Below, piece after piece: positions 1 through 9,344 of a DNA stretch of 18,636 nucleotides. The DNA lies in assembly GCA_013365325.1 (NCBI GenBank), contig JABVXV010000246.1:77008-95643 (forward strand). The letters are read 5' to 3'. This DNA is from Dipetalonema caudispina. Lineage: Eukaryota > Nematoda > Chromadorea > Rhabditida > Onchocercidae. The notes under the pieces are model-generated. The model worked only from the letters and a program-made list of their open reading frames with translations, did no database searches and was not told where the DNA came from. Numbering within the stretch: position 1 is the first letter of the stretch; each line of letters opens with the position of its first letter. The position numbers were made by a program, and so were the translations under genes.

Positions 1-680
1 ATCATCGAACATCTCAAAATTAATTCTAAACATTCTCTTTTGCAACTTGTACTCAAACCTTGTCTTATGGAAGAAGATATTTCTGCATCAATCTCTGTAG
101 TCTTATCTTTATATGTACTCTTTTTTTTTTTTACCAGCATACACTGATCCTATTATAAATTATTATTCATTGAATGAATTTCTCAATCTTTAATAAATGA
201 TCTTTTCACATTTTCCCCATTATCTCTGCTTTCTCTCTGTTTTAGAGCTTATTTTCTACTACTACTACTACTATTTATAGTTATTATTTCCGATAAATAT
301 TTCTGATATTATAAAATCTGATGATGATGATAGTCTGTGTGATGTTAGTTCACCGAGTGTAATTGGACTGTACGATAATGTATTAATTGGAATTCACTGT
401 AATTCACTTTTTCAACTCCAATTTATTTTAATTCAATTTTTCATGTTTAATGTATTTTTGTTCAATTTTTCAATTTTTGATATGGACAGTGGTGAAATTC
501 TTAATTGGAATTGATTTTAATTTAATTCCAATTGAGCTATGGTGATATCATATGATTGTGAAAATGTTACATACGTATGTATGATTATATATTAGTTTGA
601 TTTGAATATTAAAATGAAATTTAATTCAGGGGATTGTATCGTTATGTTTTAATTTTGATTTCGTTATTTAAATTTAAATT
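1..680. other. AT-rich region upstream of rde-4, no gene seen
   Basis: No convincing exon is visible. The stretch holds short simple repeats: a T run near 120-132, a CTA repeat at about 256-273 and a GAT repeat at about 316-330. There is also a perfect 10-base inverted repeat, AATTGGAATT at 503-512 against AATTCCAATT at 524-533, with an 11-base loop. The sequence is probably the promoter or outron side of rde-4 plus intergenic DNA. A 3' end of a gene lying further left cannot be excluded. Confidence 0.5.
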
Positions 681-690
681 TCATTTCCAG
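681..690 (+). promoter_or_regulatory. Candidate spliced-leader trans-splice acceptor of rde-4
   Basis: TCATTTCCAG ends at 690 and is followed after 11 bases by the ATG at 702. A good acceptor this close to a start codon, with no supported upstream coding exon, is the usual picture of nematode SL1 trans-splicing. It could instead be the acceptor of a cis-spliced 5' UTR intron; sequence alone cannot tell. Confidence 0.5.
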
Positions 691-701
691 TGATAATATA
701 T

Positions 702-3700
702 ATGGTGGAGAAATTGTATCAAGTATTTACTCATGTTGATGTGCTGAAAAGTCGAGAACCGGAATATTTTATTTGTGAAAAGGTTAGTGCATAGGAATGT
801 GCATTATGATATGAATGAATGGAATCGATTGATTGATTAATTTCAGTATGGAATATGAATCAATGTTCATGATGATATTGAAAATTTGCACCTCTCTTTT
901 ACATCATTCTACTTACTGCTTTGATCTACAGACTATTTATTATAGCATATTTGAATATTTCAAAGATATTGTTGTTAATGAGAGAGCATAGTTAGGAATG
1001 GATGAGCAAATTATAGTTAAATAGGAATGAATGGGTAAGATTGATAGGATAGGGAGGAATGAGTAATATTGCAATAAATAGATCGAAAGATTCTATTGGA
1101 TAGAATTTCGGATATGATAGGATTAAATATGGTAGGATAGAATTGGATTAGTTAGGATAGAATAGTTGATAAGCGTTAGGTGAAAAAAAACAAATTATTT
1201 GGTTATACTAATCTATGTACAATCTTTGAAATTGTTTTTTTTATTCAGTGAAAAAAAAAAGTTAGGTTTTAATTAGATAACAATTATTATTCGTAACAAT
1301 TTGTCAGTGGTGCTAAAATGTTTTCGAAAAATTTATTGAAAGCCGAATTTTTTTCAGGATTTGTAAAATTTTGTTTCCTTTTCACAATAACATTATATTG
1401 AAGTAGTTTAGTAATGGAAATATGTTGCGAGAAATTTTGTACTTGAATATTTGTTTTTTTTATTTTAGCCAATAGTAGTGGATTTCGATAATTTGGTTGG
1501 CAATAGGAATTCCAAGAATAGCAAGGAAATTGAAAAGGTGGAAAAGTTAGAAGTGATGGATACCGATAGTGATCAAATGACGGGAATGCAAACAAATGGG
1601 GGATTGTCAAGTTCATCTACCGGAACATCAGTTTCTCCTGTAAAAACATTCGTTAGTATTCTGGAAGAGGGATGCAAAAAGTATTACGATGGAACACCAC
1701 CTATTTTTACACCTAGTCTCATAGAAATGGTTAGCAGTATGCTTTTTAATTAAATAAAATTAAAATCTTTAATCTATTACTTGTGACCTGTAAAAGAGTT
1801 CCATTCGTATGTGATAGGTACTTAAACGAACTTGGTCATTAATAGTGTTATCTATATGTTACAAGAAGACAGAACGGATCCGGTTTTTTACCGTATTCTG
1901 AAATCATTGTAATTTAAAGTCATGTAAATTCAAATGTAATATTTCCTTTTAACTGTAATATAACATCATGTGAGATATTGAATGAATTACTACGACCAAA
2001 TTATTTTAGCCCAATTCATTTGCAATGCGATGTGAGCTATACGGTAACCGTACGGTAGGTCAAGGAAGGACGAAGAAAATCGCAAAACAGATGGCTGCAA
2101 AAGAAATGCTAAAAAAAGTTTCTGTTTAATCTTGTTTAAGAAAAGAGTAATTCTGGAGTTTTATTTTTTTGGAAATCATTTCGCAGTGATTATTATAGCA
2201 GACTGTCACCATTATCAATTTATTACTATCTGTTGAGGAGTAATATATTTGAAGTACTTCGTCGTTTAGATGCTTCAATTAATCTCAATATCATTGATGT
2301 ACTTTCGATATGTCGATGTATTGAGACTTCAGTTCTGCATAATTCCATAAGAATGTATAAATGAATGTTTCTTTTCCATCCTTAACTCATCTAAAATTAA
2401 TTAGACATTCTATTGATGTCATCAAAAAATTGCTTCACCCATCAGTTATTTTACATGCTGATATCGTTTTATACTTGTTCGAATTGATTAACTTATATCA
2501 AGAACTGAAGTTTTTGGCCTTATGAGAAAACTGATTCATTTTCATAATTATTGGGTTTATTTCAGATGATTGAGAAGGAATCATTCAGTGATTTTGGACT
2601 CGGCAAAACAAAAGAAGAAGCGTTGGCTAGCTTGTGAGTTATATGCGTTTTTTTTCCAGATCGAGATTTGTTGCAAACATCTCGGTATTTGCAGTTATGC
2701 AGATTTTATAAATTACACTTGGGTATCGCTTTTTTTTGTAGAAGAATATGAAATTTGATATTGTCATAACTTGGTTTTAACAATCACCCCATGGATAAAG
2801 GTGTCTGGTGTAATTGTTCAAAAATTGTTATTGGGATAAAACACTTATGAGATCGCATAAACGGTGCAACGAACTTGTTAATACAGAAGTCTTTAAACAA
2901 AATACTGATCCGAAGCTTTTCTAGGTCACAAATTAGGGAAATGTATAGCATTATAGAAAGTATTAGTAACGCAAGAAATAAATTTTTAGTTTCTTGTTTA
3001 CGATCGGATCGACAGGGTTCTAAAGCTTTACCCAAACATACGGTTGTCCAAACTGATGATGACTAGTATTACAAATAGTGATTTTTCTCCTTCTGATTAC
3101 TTTTCTGTATTCTTGTAAACTATACTTTGCTGGTTCTTCTTATAGTAATCGCAGTTCGAAATTTATATTTTTTTGGAAACGAAATACTATTAACATTCCA
3201 AAATGTCTGGACCAGTATATTTTAACTCTGGAAGCTACACAATTCTTTCCTCTATATTAAAGTAATTATTAAGATTGCTAGAGTTCTCTTTATTTTGCAG
3301 GGAGAATTTAGCGATTGATTTTCAAAATCGAGGAAGTAGTGATGATTCTGTCATAGAGAATTGGGTGGGAAAAGTAAATGAAAGGTTCAAATTTTCTTAT
3401 TATTACAAATTACCTAATATTATATGGTAGTACATCATAACATATAATTTGGTTACAAACTGAAGTTCAAATTTTTTTATTTTCAACAAGTAATCATAAA
3501 ATTTTTAGTTCAATTTTAGATGTCAAAAGCTGAAATTATCAAATGCAACTTATGAAATCGATGAAGAAGGACCTCCAAATCAGCGAATTTTCATTGCCAC
3601 ATGCAAAATAGGGGAAATTCATGTAGTGGCACATGGAAAAACAAAAAAGGTAAATCAATAATATCAGTCAAAGTCATTTTTCCATTATATCTACCTGTTT

Positions 3701-4695
3701 TTTCCCATAATCCTGCTGTTCCTAGCGTTGCTTTTTCCAAATATTTCTTTTTTTGCGTGATTTAAACTTGCTTTATCTTCTAATCGTCATCTCAGCTAAA
3801 ATAGATTAGCTGATTTGGAAATATTTTTATGGATTTCTTCAGTATATATGAAATGTATTGTAGATAGCAAAAACATTAGCAGCTCAAAAAATGTGCGCCC
3901 AATTAGAAAATTGGAAAGATTTGGCAGATGATGTTGAAAATGCAGTGCTTGCTGCTGCTGCTAGTCAAGAAGCTACGAGCAATAGTGAATCTACAGCAAA
4001 TGAAAGTGTTGTGAGTAATTAAATTTAAGTTAATTCTCCAGACATTTATTTTTAAATGTGTTTATTCACTTTCAGAATACCTTCGATACATCATCGGATG
4101 CAGTATTACATCCAGAATCGCTACAAAAAATCCGTGCTGCATTTCAAGATGGCTTTGGTGCAAAAGGTCTTACAGAAAAATTGACTGAATTGATTCAATC
4201 GGGTGACGAAAATATCAACAAGATTTTTCTGAATCAAAAACTGAAATTTATATTTCTTGAACCAGATTTGGATGGTATGTCTCCTTTAACTTTATTATGA
4301 AAGTATTCTACATTTTGCTCCAATTAGCGTAGTAGGTAAGAATAGTGCAATTGCTCAAAGCAAGTAATGTAATGGGCGAGCATGAAAAAGAAATGAAATG
4401 TTCATGAAGTTGTCATTTCATAAAGGTTGTTCCAGGTAACTTACAATGTATGCTCTCAATTGATGGTCCGAATGATATGAAAAACGCCTTTTATGGATTC
4501 GGAGCGACGGAAGCCGATGCGAAAGATTATGCTGCACGAAATGCACTCATACATTTGGAGCTGTTTGTGCGGACTTCCGAGCCAATACGAAGTTCCAGTG
4601 ACCCATCAGAGGCGCAAGTGGTGCTTAGTTCTTCAACACCGGGGAAAACTTCCCCAGAAGATGAAAGTCAAAATTCTTCATCGGAAAAGCAGTAA
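702..4695 (+). CDS. rde-4: RDE-4-like double-stranded-RNA-binding protein (RNAi, Dicer partner), 9 exons
   Basis: Exons: 702-782, 1469-1729, 2010-2117, 2566-2633, 3301-3384, 3520-3649, 3864-4010, 4076-4274, 4436-4695; 445 codons, all phases consistent. RDE-4 binds long dsRNA and hands it to Dicer (DCR-1) to start RNA interference in the cytoplasm. Seen here: an acidic/Ser-rich N-terminus (to about residue 82); dsRBD1 (about 83-150) with the helix-2 basic motif TKKIAK (135-140); a linker with TKEEAL; dsRBD2 (about 193-264), opening with ENWVGK and having GPP in the loop and TKKIAK (242-247); and a third, degenerate domain (about 345-403) ending ATEADAKDYAARNALIH, which lacks the KKxxK motif. 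The order and the linker strings TKEEAL and ENWVGK match my recollection of C. elegans RDE-4 (385 aa), whose C-terminal domain dimerises rather than binds RNA. Exons 3 and 5 end at weak donors (GTTTCT, GTTCAA), but phase and homology require them. Confidence 0.92.
1036..1167 (+). repeat. Degenerate GGATAG-rich tract in rde-4 intron 1
   Basis: Within the 686-base intron 1 (783-1468), variants of GATAGGATAG and GGATAGAAT recur about eight times in roughly 130 bases, giving a purine-rich, irregular short tandem repeat on the gene's sense strand. No open frame or RNA fold stands out. The rest of this intron holds nothing I can name. Confidence 0.55.
2118..2565 (+). other. rde-4 intron 3 (448 bases), no internal feature
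   Basis: It runs from a GTTTCT donor just after the dsRBD1 helix to the acceptor TTTCAG at 2565. An in-frame TAA follows nine bases inside the intron (after GTT TCT GTT), so retention would end the protein directly after dsRBD1. No other feature is visible. Confidence 0.6.
2851..3066 (+). other. Unexplained 71-codon open frame inside rde-4 intron 4
   Basis: The frame is open from 2851 to the TAG at 3064-3066, inside the 667-base intron 4 (2634-3300). Its product is mixed in composition, unlike the Phe/Lys-rich chance frames of this genome: it has an Arg/Ser stretch (SFSRSQIREMYSIIES) and an acidic end (QTDDD). AATACAG at 2880-2886 could act as an acceptor; splicing from the phase-0 end of exon 2 or exon 3 would enter this frame, whereas splicing from exon 4 (phase 2) would hit a stop at once. 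It may be an alternative last exon, a gene fragment or chance. I recognise no family. Confidence 0.3.
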
Positions 4696-4961
4696 TTCAA
4701 AGAATTTCTTTGCATCAACTTCATGTGAATTTAAAACTTTGTTATTTTCATAGTTTAATTCGAGGAACCAAAGGATCAGTATTTCTTCCAAAACTGTTCT
4801 GTTGGGAATTGACTGGAAAGTATTGTGCATAAAACGAACATTTGAATTGACAGCAATTTGATTGGGTTTTATTTGTTTATTTCTCGAAAGTTTTATGATT
4901 TATACGATTCACTGCTACATTACTATTTGGTATTTGCATTGTAGTCCTGTTTGATGCATTG

Positions 4962-4967
4962 AATAAA
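4962..4967 (+). terminator. Poly(A) signal of rde-4
   Basis: A canonical AATAAA lies 267 bases after the rde-4 stop codon in the sense orientation; the 3' end would be expected about 10-30 bases further on. Confidence 0.6.
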
Positions 4968-4984
4968 ATGGTTTTCTTTAACCT

Positions 4985-6298
4985 ATTGGTCCCCCCATAA
5001 GACTAAAAATCCGGCAAAAATTCACAGATTAAAAACCTTATTTCCGTCAATAACCAACAATTCATCTTAAATATCTGTTCATACTTCAGCTTCCAATAGC
5101 TTTAAAGATGAGACCATTGAATATATTATAAAAGAGTCACTTTATTACTTATTAAGTTCCAAATTATGCTGTCATATTACCTACCGTAAAAGAGGTTTTT
5201 AAATATACGAAAACATTTCTACATTTATGTACGACAACTTCTGCTTAGCTTATTCCATTGTTTATTTCAAAATTCGAAAATCAGTAGAAATCTTCACGTG
5301 TATTATATTCTGTAACATCGGTTGCACTATTGATATCATTAAGACAATTTTTCTTTTTTTTTCAATTGTTACTTGTAAAATATATTTTTTTGTCAGAATT
5401 TTTATTTACTGTAGTTGAGAACGAACTGTATTACGTTTGCTTCATTATTTGCTTTACTAAATTTTTTTATTAAATCCATCTATTATTTGGTACAATATGT
5501 TCTTTGGCAGTTAAATGATTATTTTTCACATGATGTTTCGTGAAGTGATCTAAATAATACCATTTAATTCACTTGTCCATTATTCCTATCGATACTTTCA
5601 ACAAGTATAAAATTCATTGTAGAAATATTAAGTACTAAAAAAAATATAATACACAACAATGTGGAACAATATGCATAAAATATTATAAAAGAAGAACAAT
5701 CAGCAAGTATATACCCGAACAAATATCAGTCGAAAATTAAAAAAGAAAGTGGTTTTTTGAAGAGAATCCAAGATGGTATACATGCATCCAAGGTGATAAA
5801 ACTCAGTTTACCTATCTCATTAATTACTTAGTTATTTTCCTTTCAATATAATTAAAGATAGTTTCTGCTTTTCTTTCTTTGATTATACATTTCCTTTTTT
5901 TTTCTTAACTAGCAATAACCATTTTTCATTTCTACTGCTCACCGGTATTCTATTCCAGATGATGATTCTATACTATTCTTTCTCCGTTAACATTTTTTAT
6001 TCATCTTTCTCCCCTGTATCATCTACCAACACTTCTTATTTCTAATTCATTTATGAATTTATTTACCACTAGTTTCTTATTTCTTGTACATACATCTGAT
6101 TTCCTCTTTATCTATCATCTTATCAGCCAGAATTAGACTTATTTTGCATCGACATGTACTGTTCTAATAACAACAGTAATAATAAAATAATAATAAGAAA
6201 CTTTTGCACGAGAGAGAAGCAATTAAAAGAGCGAATTACTGTTGCTTATGTTACAATAATGAGTATCGATGCAAAATTTCTGAACTTTTCAATTACTA
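4985..6298. other. Intergenic region between convergent rde-4 and coq10
   Basis: AT-rich DNA between two converging 3' ends. No open frame here resembles a protein. From about 5880 to 6125 the plus strand is pyrimidine-rich (T/C), so the coq10 3' UTR side would be purine-rich. There is a short AAT microsatellite near 6177-6198. Confidence 0.55.
6058..6063 (-). terminator. Possible poly(A) signal of coq10
   Basis: AATAAA on the minus strand (TTTATT on plus), about 235 bases after the coq10 stop. It is the nearest canonical hexamer I found downstream, but the distance is long and a variant signal may be used instead. Confidence 0.35.
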
Positions 6299-7799
6299 CT
6301 ACCGGACTTTTTTTAGAATCTTAAAATTTTTATAATGATCAAAAGATGGTGGCCCATATTTAGTTTCAGCTCTTTTTAAAAATGCTACAACCATAGTTTG
6401 CACAACATGATCAAAAAAATGATGTGCAAGGAAGGTATGAAAAACTGAATGGAATTCAAAAGCAAGACTGAAGATGAGAGTACAGGAACGAGCATTGTCA
6501 GCTTGACCCGCACTGAACTGCCATGTAGATTCCAACGTTTTGAATAATGTTTTATCGGTACATACGGACTGAAAGATATTACAGTCTTTCTGAATAAATT
6601 CTCACAATAGGAGTTCCTACTCTTGGAATTTAATTTCCTGATTTTTGATTCTAGCCGATGCTATGGCTGTCGACTAATCAGTCATATTCGGTATAATAGA
6701 ACTATAAATTTTCAGTATTCCGGAAAAAGTGTAACATAATGTCTTAAAATATTAAATAAGGATCACGATACTTCTACTGTACAGTTTCTCGTCAAACTGT
6801 TAATAGAATTCAATAGGATTAAATGATGAGTACATCCAGAAAATACAAGAGCATTCAAATTATTCGATAACTTACCCGAACTATGCTTGGTTTTACTGTC
6901 GAAACTCGAGATGTATACGTTTCACAAACAGGTGGAAAGCCGATTTGGAGTCGAGCAGTGAATAAATTTGGTGAATGTTTCTGTAAACTTTGAAACAACT
7001 AGAAAATGCAGTAAAAGATTAATATCGTGAGATGAACTGTGATAAATAGGTATAGACTGTTCCTAATCTTATTCAAATTAATGACAATATTTGCATCCCT
7101 CACATATCATTCATCATGCTATTTTTCAAGGTCTGTTGTTACCTATAAAGAATTAAATTAGAAATAAAAGAAAAAAAAAGAAATAGCTTACTTTAACAGT
7201 AGCACTTTGGCACCATGGTACAAATTCGGGATATTCGGATACATTTGCTGCAATGTTGAACATCTCCTCTGCAGTATACCTGGAAAGGACATAATATCAA
7301 ATTACTATTCTAACAAAGCGCGCCTACAAGATTTATTCCCGTTTAGAAAACAGACATTATTAGATTGAAGATAAATTTCACTTAGCAAATAATAAAAATT
7401 ACTAAAAGTCTTATTTAGATTAAAGCGTAATAATAACATCAGTTATTCTAGAGGATAGAATTTAATGATAGGAACAAGTTCATCGTCTTCTTATCTATTT
7501 GTTAAACCATTACTATCATTATTCTTACAGAACAGTCATAAAATCCTGCATACCTAAGAATTCTGAATTGTCATTTTTAATTGTATATTAAAACTTTACA
7601 CAAATTTTTAGGATTTATTCCTACACTTTAAGTTTTCAATTATATGTAAATGTTAGAAGTTCAAAAATTTCAACTAAAAGAATGAATTAAAATGTTACCC
7701 AACAATACGTTTCTCCTGATATTCCTTTAAATTTGTTAGCTGTTTCAACGAAAGGAATAAATTCCTCCGTGGTATGAAATAAGCGTATTTCAATATCAT
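6299..7799 (-). CDS. coq10: COQ10 coenzyme-Q-binding START-like protein, mitochondrial, 4 exons
   Basis: Exons on the minus strand: 7799-7699, 7279-7192, 6998-6876, 6568-6299; 193 codons with consistent phases. COQ10 binds coenzyme Q in a START-type hydrophobic pocket at the inner mitochondrial membrane and is needed for efficient Q biosynthesis and electron transfer. The N-terminus (residues 1-25) is basic and hydrophobic without acidic residues, as in a mitochondrial presequence, followed by EKRIVGYTAEEMF, the family start of the fold. Further family strings are EYPEFVPWC (49-57), IGFPPV with TYTS, SVCTD, LESTWQFS, CTLIFSLAFEF and FFDHVV, in the same order as human COQ10A/B. Length is close to yeast Coq10 and shorter than human, mainly at the ends. 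The ATG at 7799 is the first in frame after an upstream TAG. The stop is followed by convergent rde-4. Confidence 0.95.
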
Positions 7800-7816
7800 T
7801 GCACAGCGATGAACAT
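7796..7816 (-). promoter_or_regulatory. Six-codon upstream ORF overlapping the coq10 start
   Basis: On the minus strand an ATG at 7816-7814 opens a six-codon frame (MFIAVQ) whose TGA (7798-7796) overlaps the coq10 ATG (7799-7797) as ATGA. Two bases upstream lies TTTTTAG (AG at 7820-7819), a candidate spliced-leader acceptor. If that acceptor is used, the first ATG of the mRNA belongs to the small frame and coq10 would need leaky scanning or reinitiation. Confidence 0.4.
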
Positions 7817-7819
7817 ATC

Positions 7820-8730
7820 TAAAAAGCTTCTATAGTAGAAGAAATTTTTTCTGCATATATCATCAATTTTCTTTGAATTTCATATTTCAATATTTCAGAT
7901 TGGATAGGAAGAAAAAAGTGGATAAGCTATTTAAAAGTGACAAAGAAAATGAACAATTACTTAAACTATATTATAAATGTAAATAAGCTAACTTATAGAG
8001 AAAACATCTGAAAACAGTTAGGAGAAGTAAATCGGTTAAAAATTGGCACCATTTGTAAATGCAACACTTTTTCTTTTTGGTATATTTTTTTTTTTTTTTT
8101 TAAAGATATTTTTGTCTGCAATATTATGCTTAAAATAATTTATTGCTAATATTTTTTCTTGATAATTAATTTATCATTGTTATAATTTATCACAAATAAA
8201 ACAGTATTATATTTTATCAATATTTTGATCATAACAGATCAAAAATTGCAAGTAGCAATCAAAATTAGCTCTAAAAAGATTATTTCATTCATTGCTTACA
8301 TATTTTATCTAAACAATAAACAATATATCATAATATTCCATCAAAATTGTGTTATAATTTAATGCTGTTCAAGCAATGATGAAGTATATCATCACAAAAT
8401 GCAAGGGAATTAGATATGCAATTTTTTTTTTTTTGACTACTACATTATCAGGGTTTCTTTTTTTTTTTTAGCAAATTCAACAATATATCGTAATCTGATT
8501 TCCTTTTAACCTATCATCATATCTTTGTTGGCTATCAAAAAATATTATACAAATATATGTCAACAGTGCATAACAATTGTTACTAATCATTACCTGTTAT
8601 AGTTTACCTAATATTGCACTGATTTACAAATAAGCGTTAGTCTCTATCATTAACAAATAAATAGCATAGAACAATGAACTATCTATACAGCTGAAAGAAA
8701 AATTTGTAAATTCACTGAGAAGGTTTTAAA
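7820..8730. other. AT-rich intergenic region upstream of coq10
   Basis: No gene seen. Long T runs occur at about 8087-8102, 8422-8434 and 8459-8470. On the coq10 strand these are A runs within 0.3-0.7 kb of its start and might disfavour nucleosomes; that is inference. Confidence 0.5.
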
Positions 8731-9344
8731 AAAATATTCAAATATTTTTAGTAATTTACATCTTATTTACAATTTTACAATTATTGTCTAATAAAGTGAC
8801 ATCGCTTTCATGGACATTTCATTTTTTTAAATGATAAAATCTCAAATTGCTATCCATTCGTCCTTGTTAACATTAAAAAATATTTTCATTTCCTCCACTT
8901 AACAGGCACACACAAAAAAAAAAAAAAGCTTTGTTGGTAGACAGTTGGTATATGATGTTAGTTTTGTGAATTGAAATGTAATACCCAAAGTGCTTAGCAG
9001 AAAAATGAAAGTACTTTGTGCTAACAAAAGCGATTAGGATAGTAAGTTAAGATGTTATCATTTAAAAAAAAAAGTAAAAAAAAAAAAAATTTTGTTAGTA
9101 GACAGTTGGCATGTAATGCAAAGTTATATGAATTGAAATGTGATACCCAAAGTGCACAAGAAAAAAAATGGAAATATTTCATACTAACAAAAGCAAATAG
9201 GATAGTAAGTTGAGATGTTATCATTTAAAAAAAAAAAAAAAAGCAATTCCAATTAAAGCGATGCCACTTTATTATCTGATAATTGTGAAATTGTAAATAA
9301 GATGTAAATTCTTAATAATGTCAGCTAAGATATTTGAATATTTT
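8731..9344. mobile_element. Fold-back (MITE-like) element with long inverted arms
   Basis: The two ends are inverted copies. AAAATATTCAAATAT at 8731-8745 is the exact reverse complement of 9330-9344. Further in, 8753-8808 matches the reverse complement of about 9256-9311 at roughly 50 of 56 positions, after a 15-base insertion in the right arm. The match continues more weakly inward through AAATGATAAAATCTCAA (left, from about 8829) to about 8890 on the left and 9165 on the right. No transposase frame lies between the arms, so it would be non-autonomous. I could not identify a target-site duplication, so the exact ends are uncertain. Confidence 0.6.
8911..9243 (+). repeat. Two tandem copies of a ~161-base unit inside the fold-back element
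   Basis: Copy A (about 8911-9070) and copy B (about 9071-9243) share TTTGTTRGTAGACAGTTGG, GAATTGAAATGT, ATACCCAAAGTGC, CTAACAAAAGC and GATAGTAAGTT, in the same order. Each begins after an A run and ends in ATGTTATCATTTAAAAAAA. Identity is roughly 80% by eye. Each copy also has small inverted ends (TTTTGTTAG... against ...CTAACAAAA), so it could fold on its own. The left arm of the element holds an inverted version of the unit's 3' half. Confidence 0.7.

Noticed and set aside
1287..1616. 109-codon minus-strand open frame
   Set aside because: It is antisense to rde-4 exon 2 and its intron; the plus strand is the coding one.
2055..2060. GTAGGT as the donor of rde-4 exon 3
   Set aside because: It would cut dsRBD1 before its conserved helix 2, while the reading frame beyond it matches the family for about 20 more codons.
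2784..3035. 83-codon minus-strand frame in rde-4 intron 4
   Set aside because: It overlaps the more protein-like plus frame and looks like its antisense; no splice or start context supports it.
3374..3379. GTAAAT as the donor of rde-4 exon 5
   Set aside because: A better consensus, but the next exon would then be entered in a frame that stops within 12 codons; AG|GTTCAA gives the RDE-4-like continuation.
4493..4753. 86-codon plus frame overlapping the end of rde-4
   Set aside because: It is a shifted shadow of rde-4 exon 9, whose own frame matches the RDE-4 C-terminal domain.
8673..8687. 15-base string AATGAACTATCTATA repeated at 10153-10167
   Set aside because: The flanks share nothing; a single short match is plausible by chance in AT-rich DNA.
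9021..9224. 67-codon minus frame
   Set aside because: It lies within the tandem units of the fold-back element, and its Phe run comes from an A tract.
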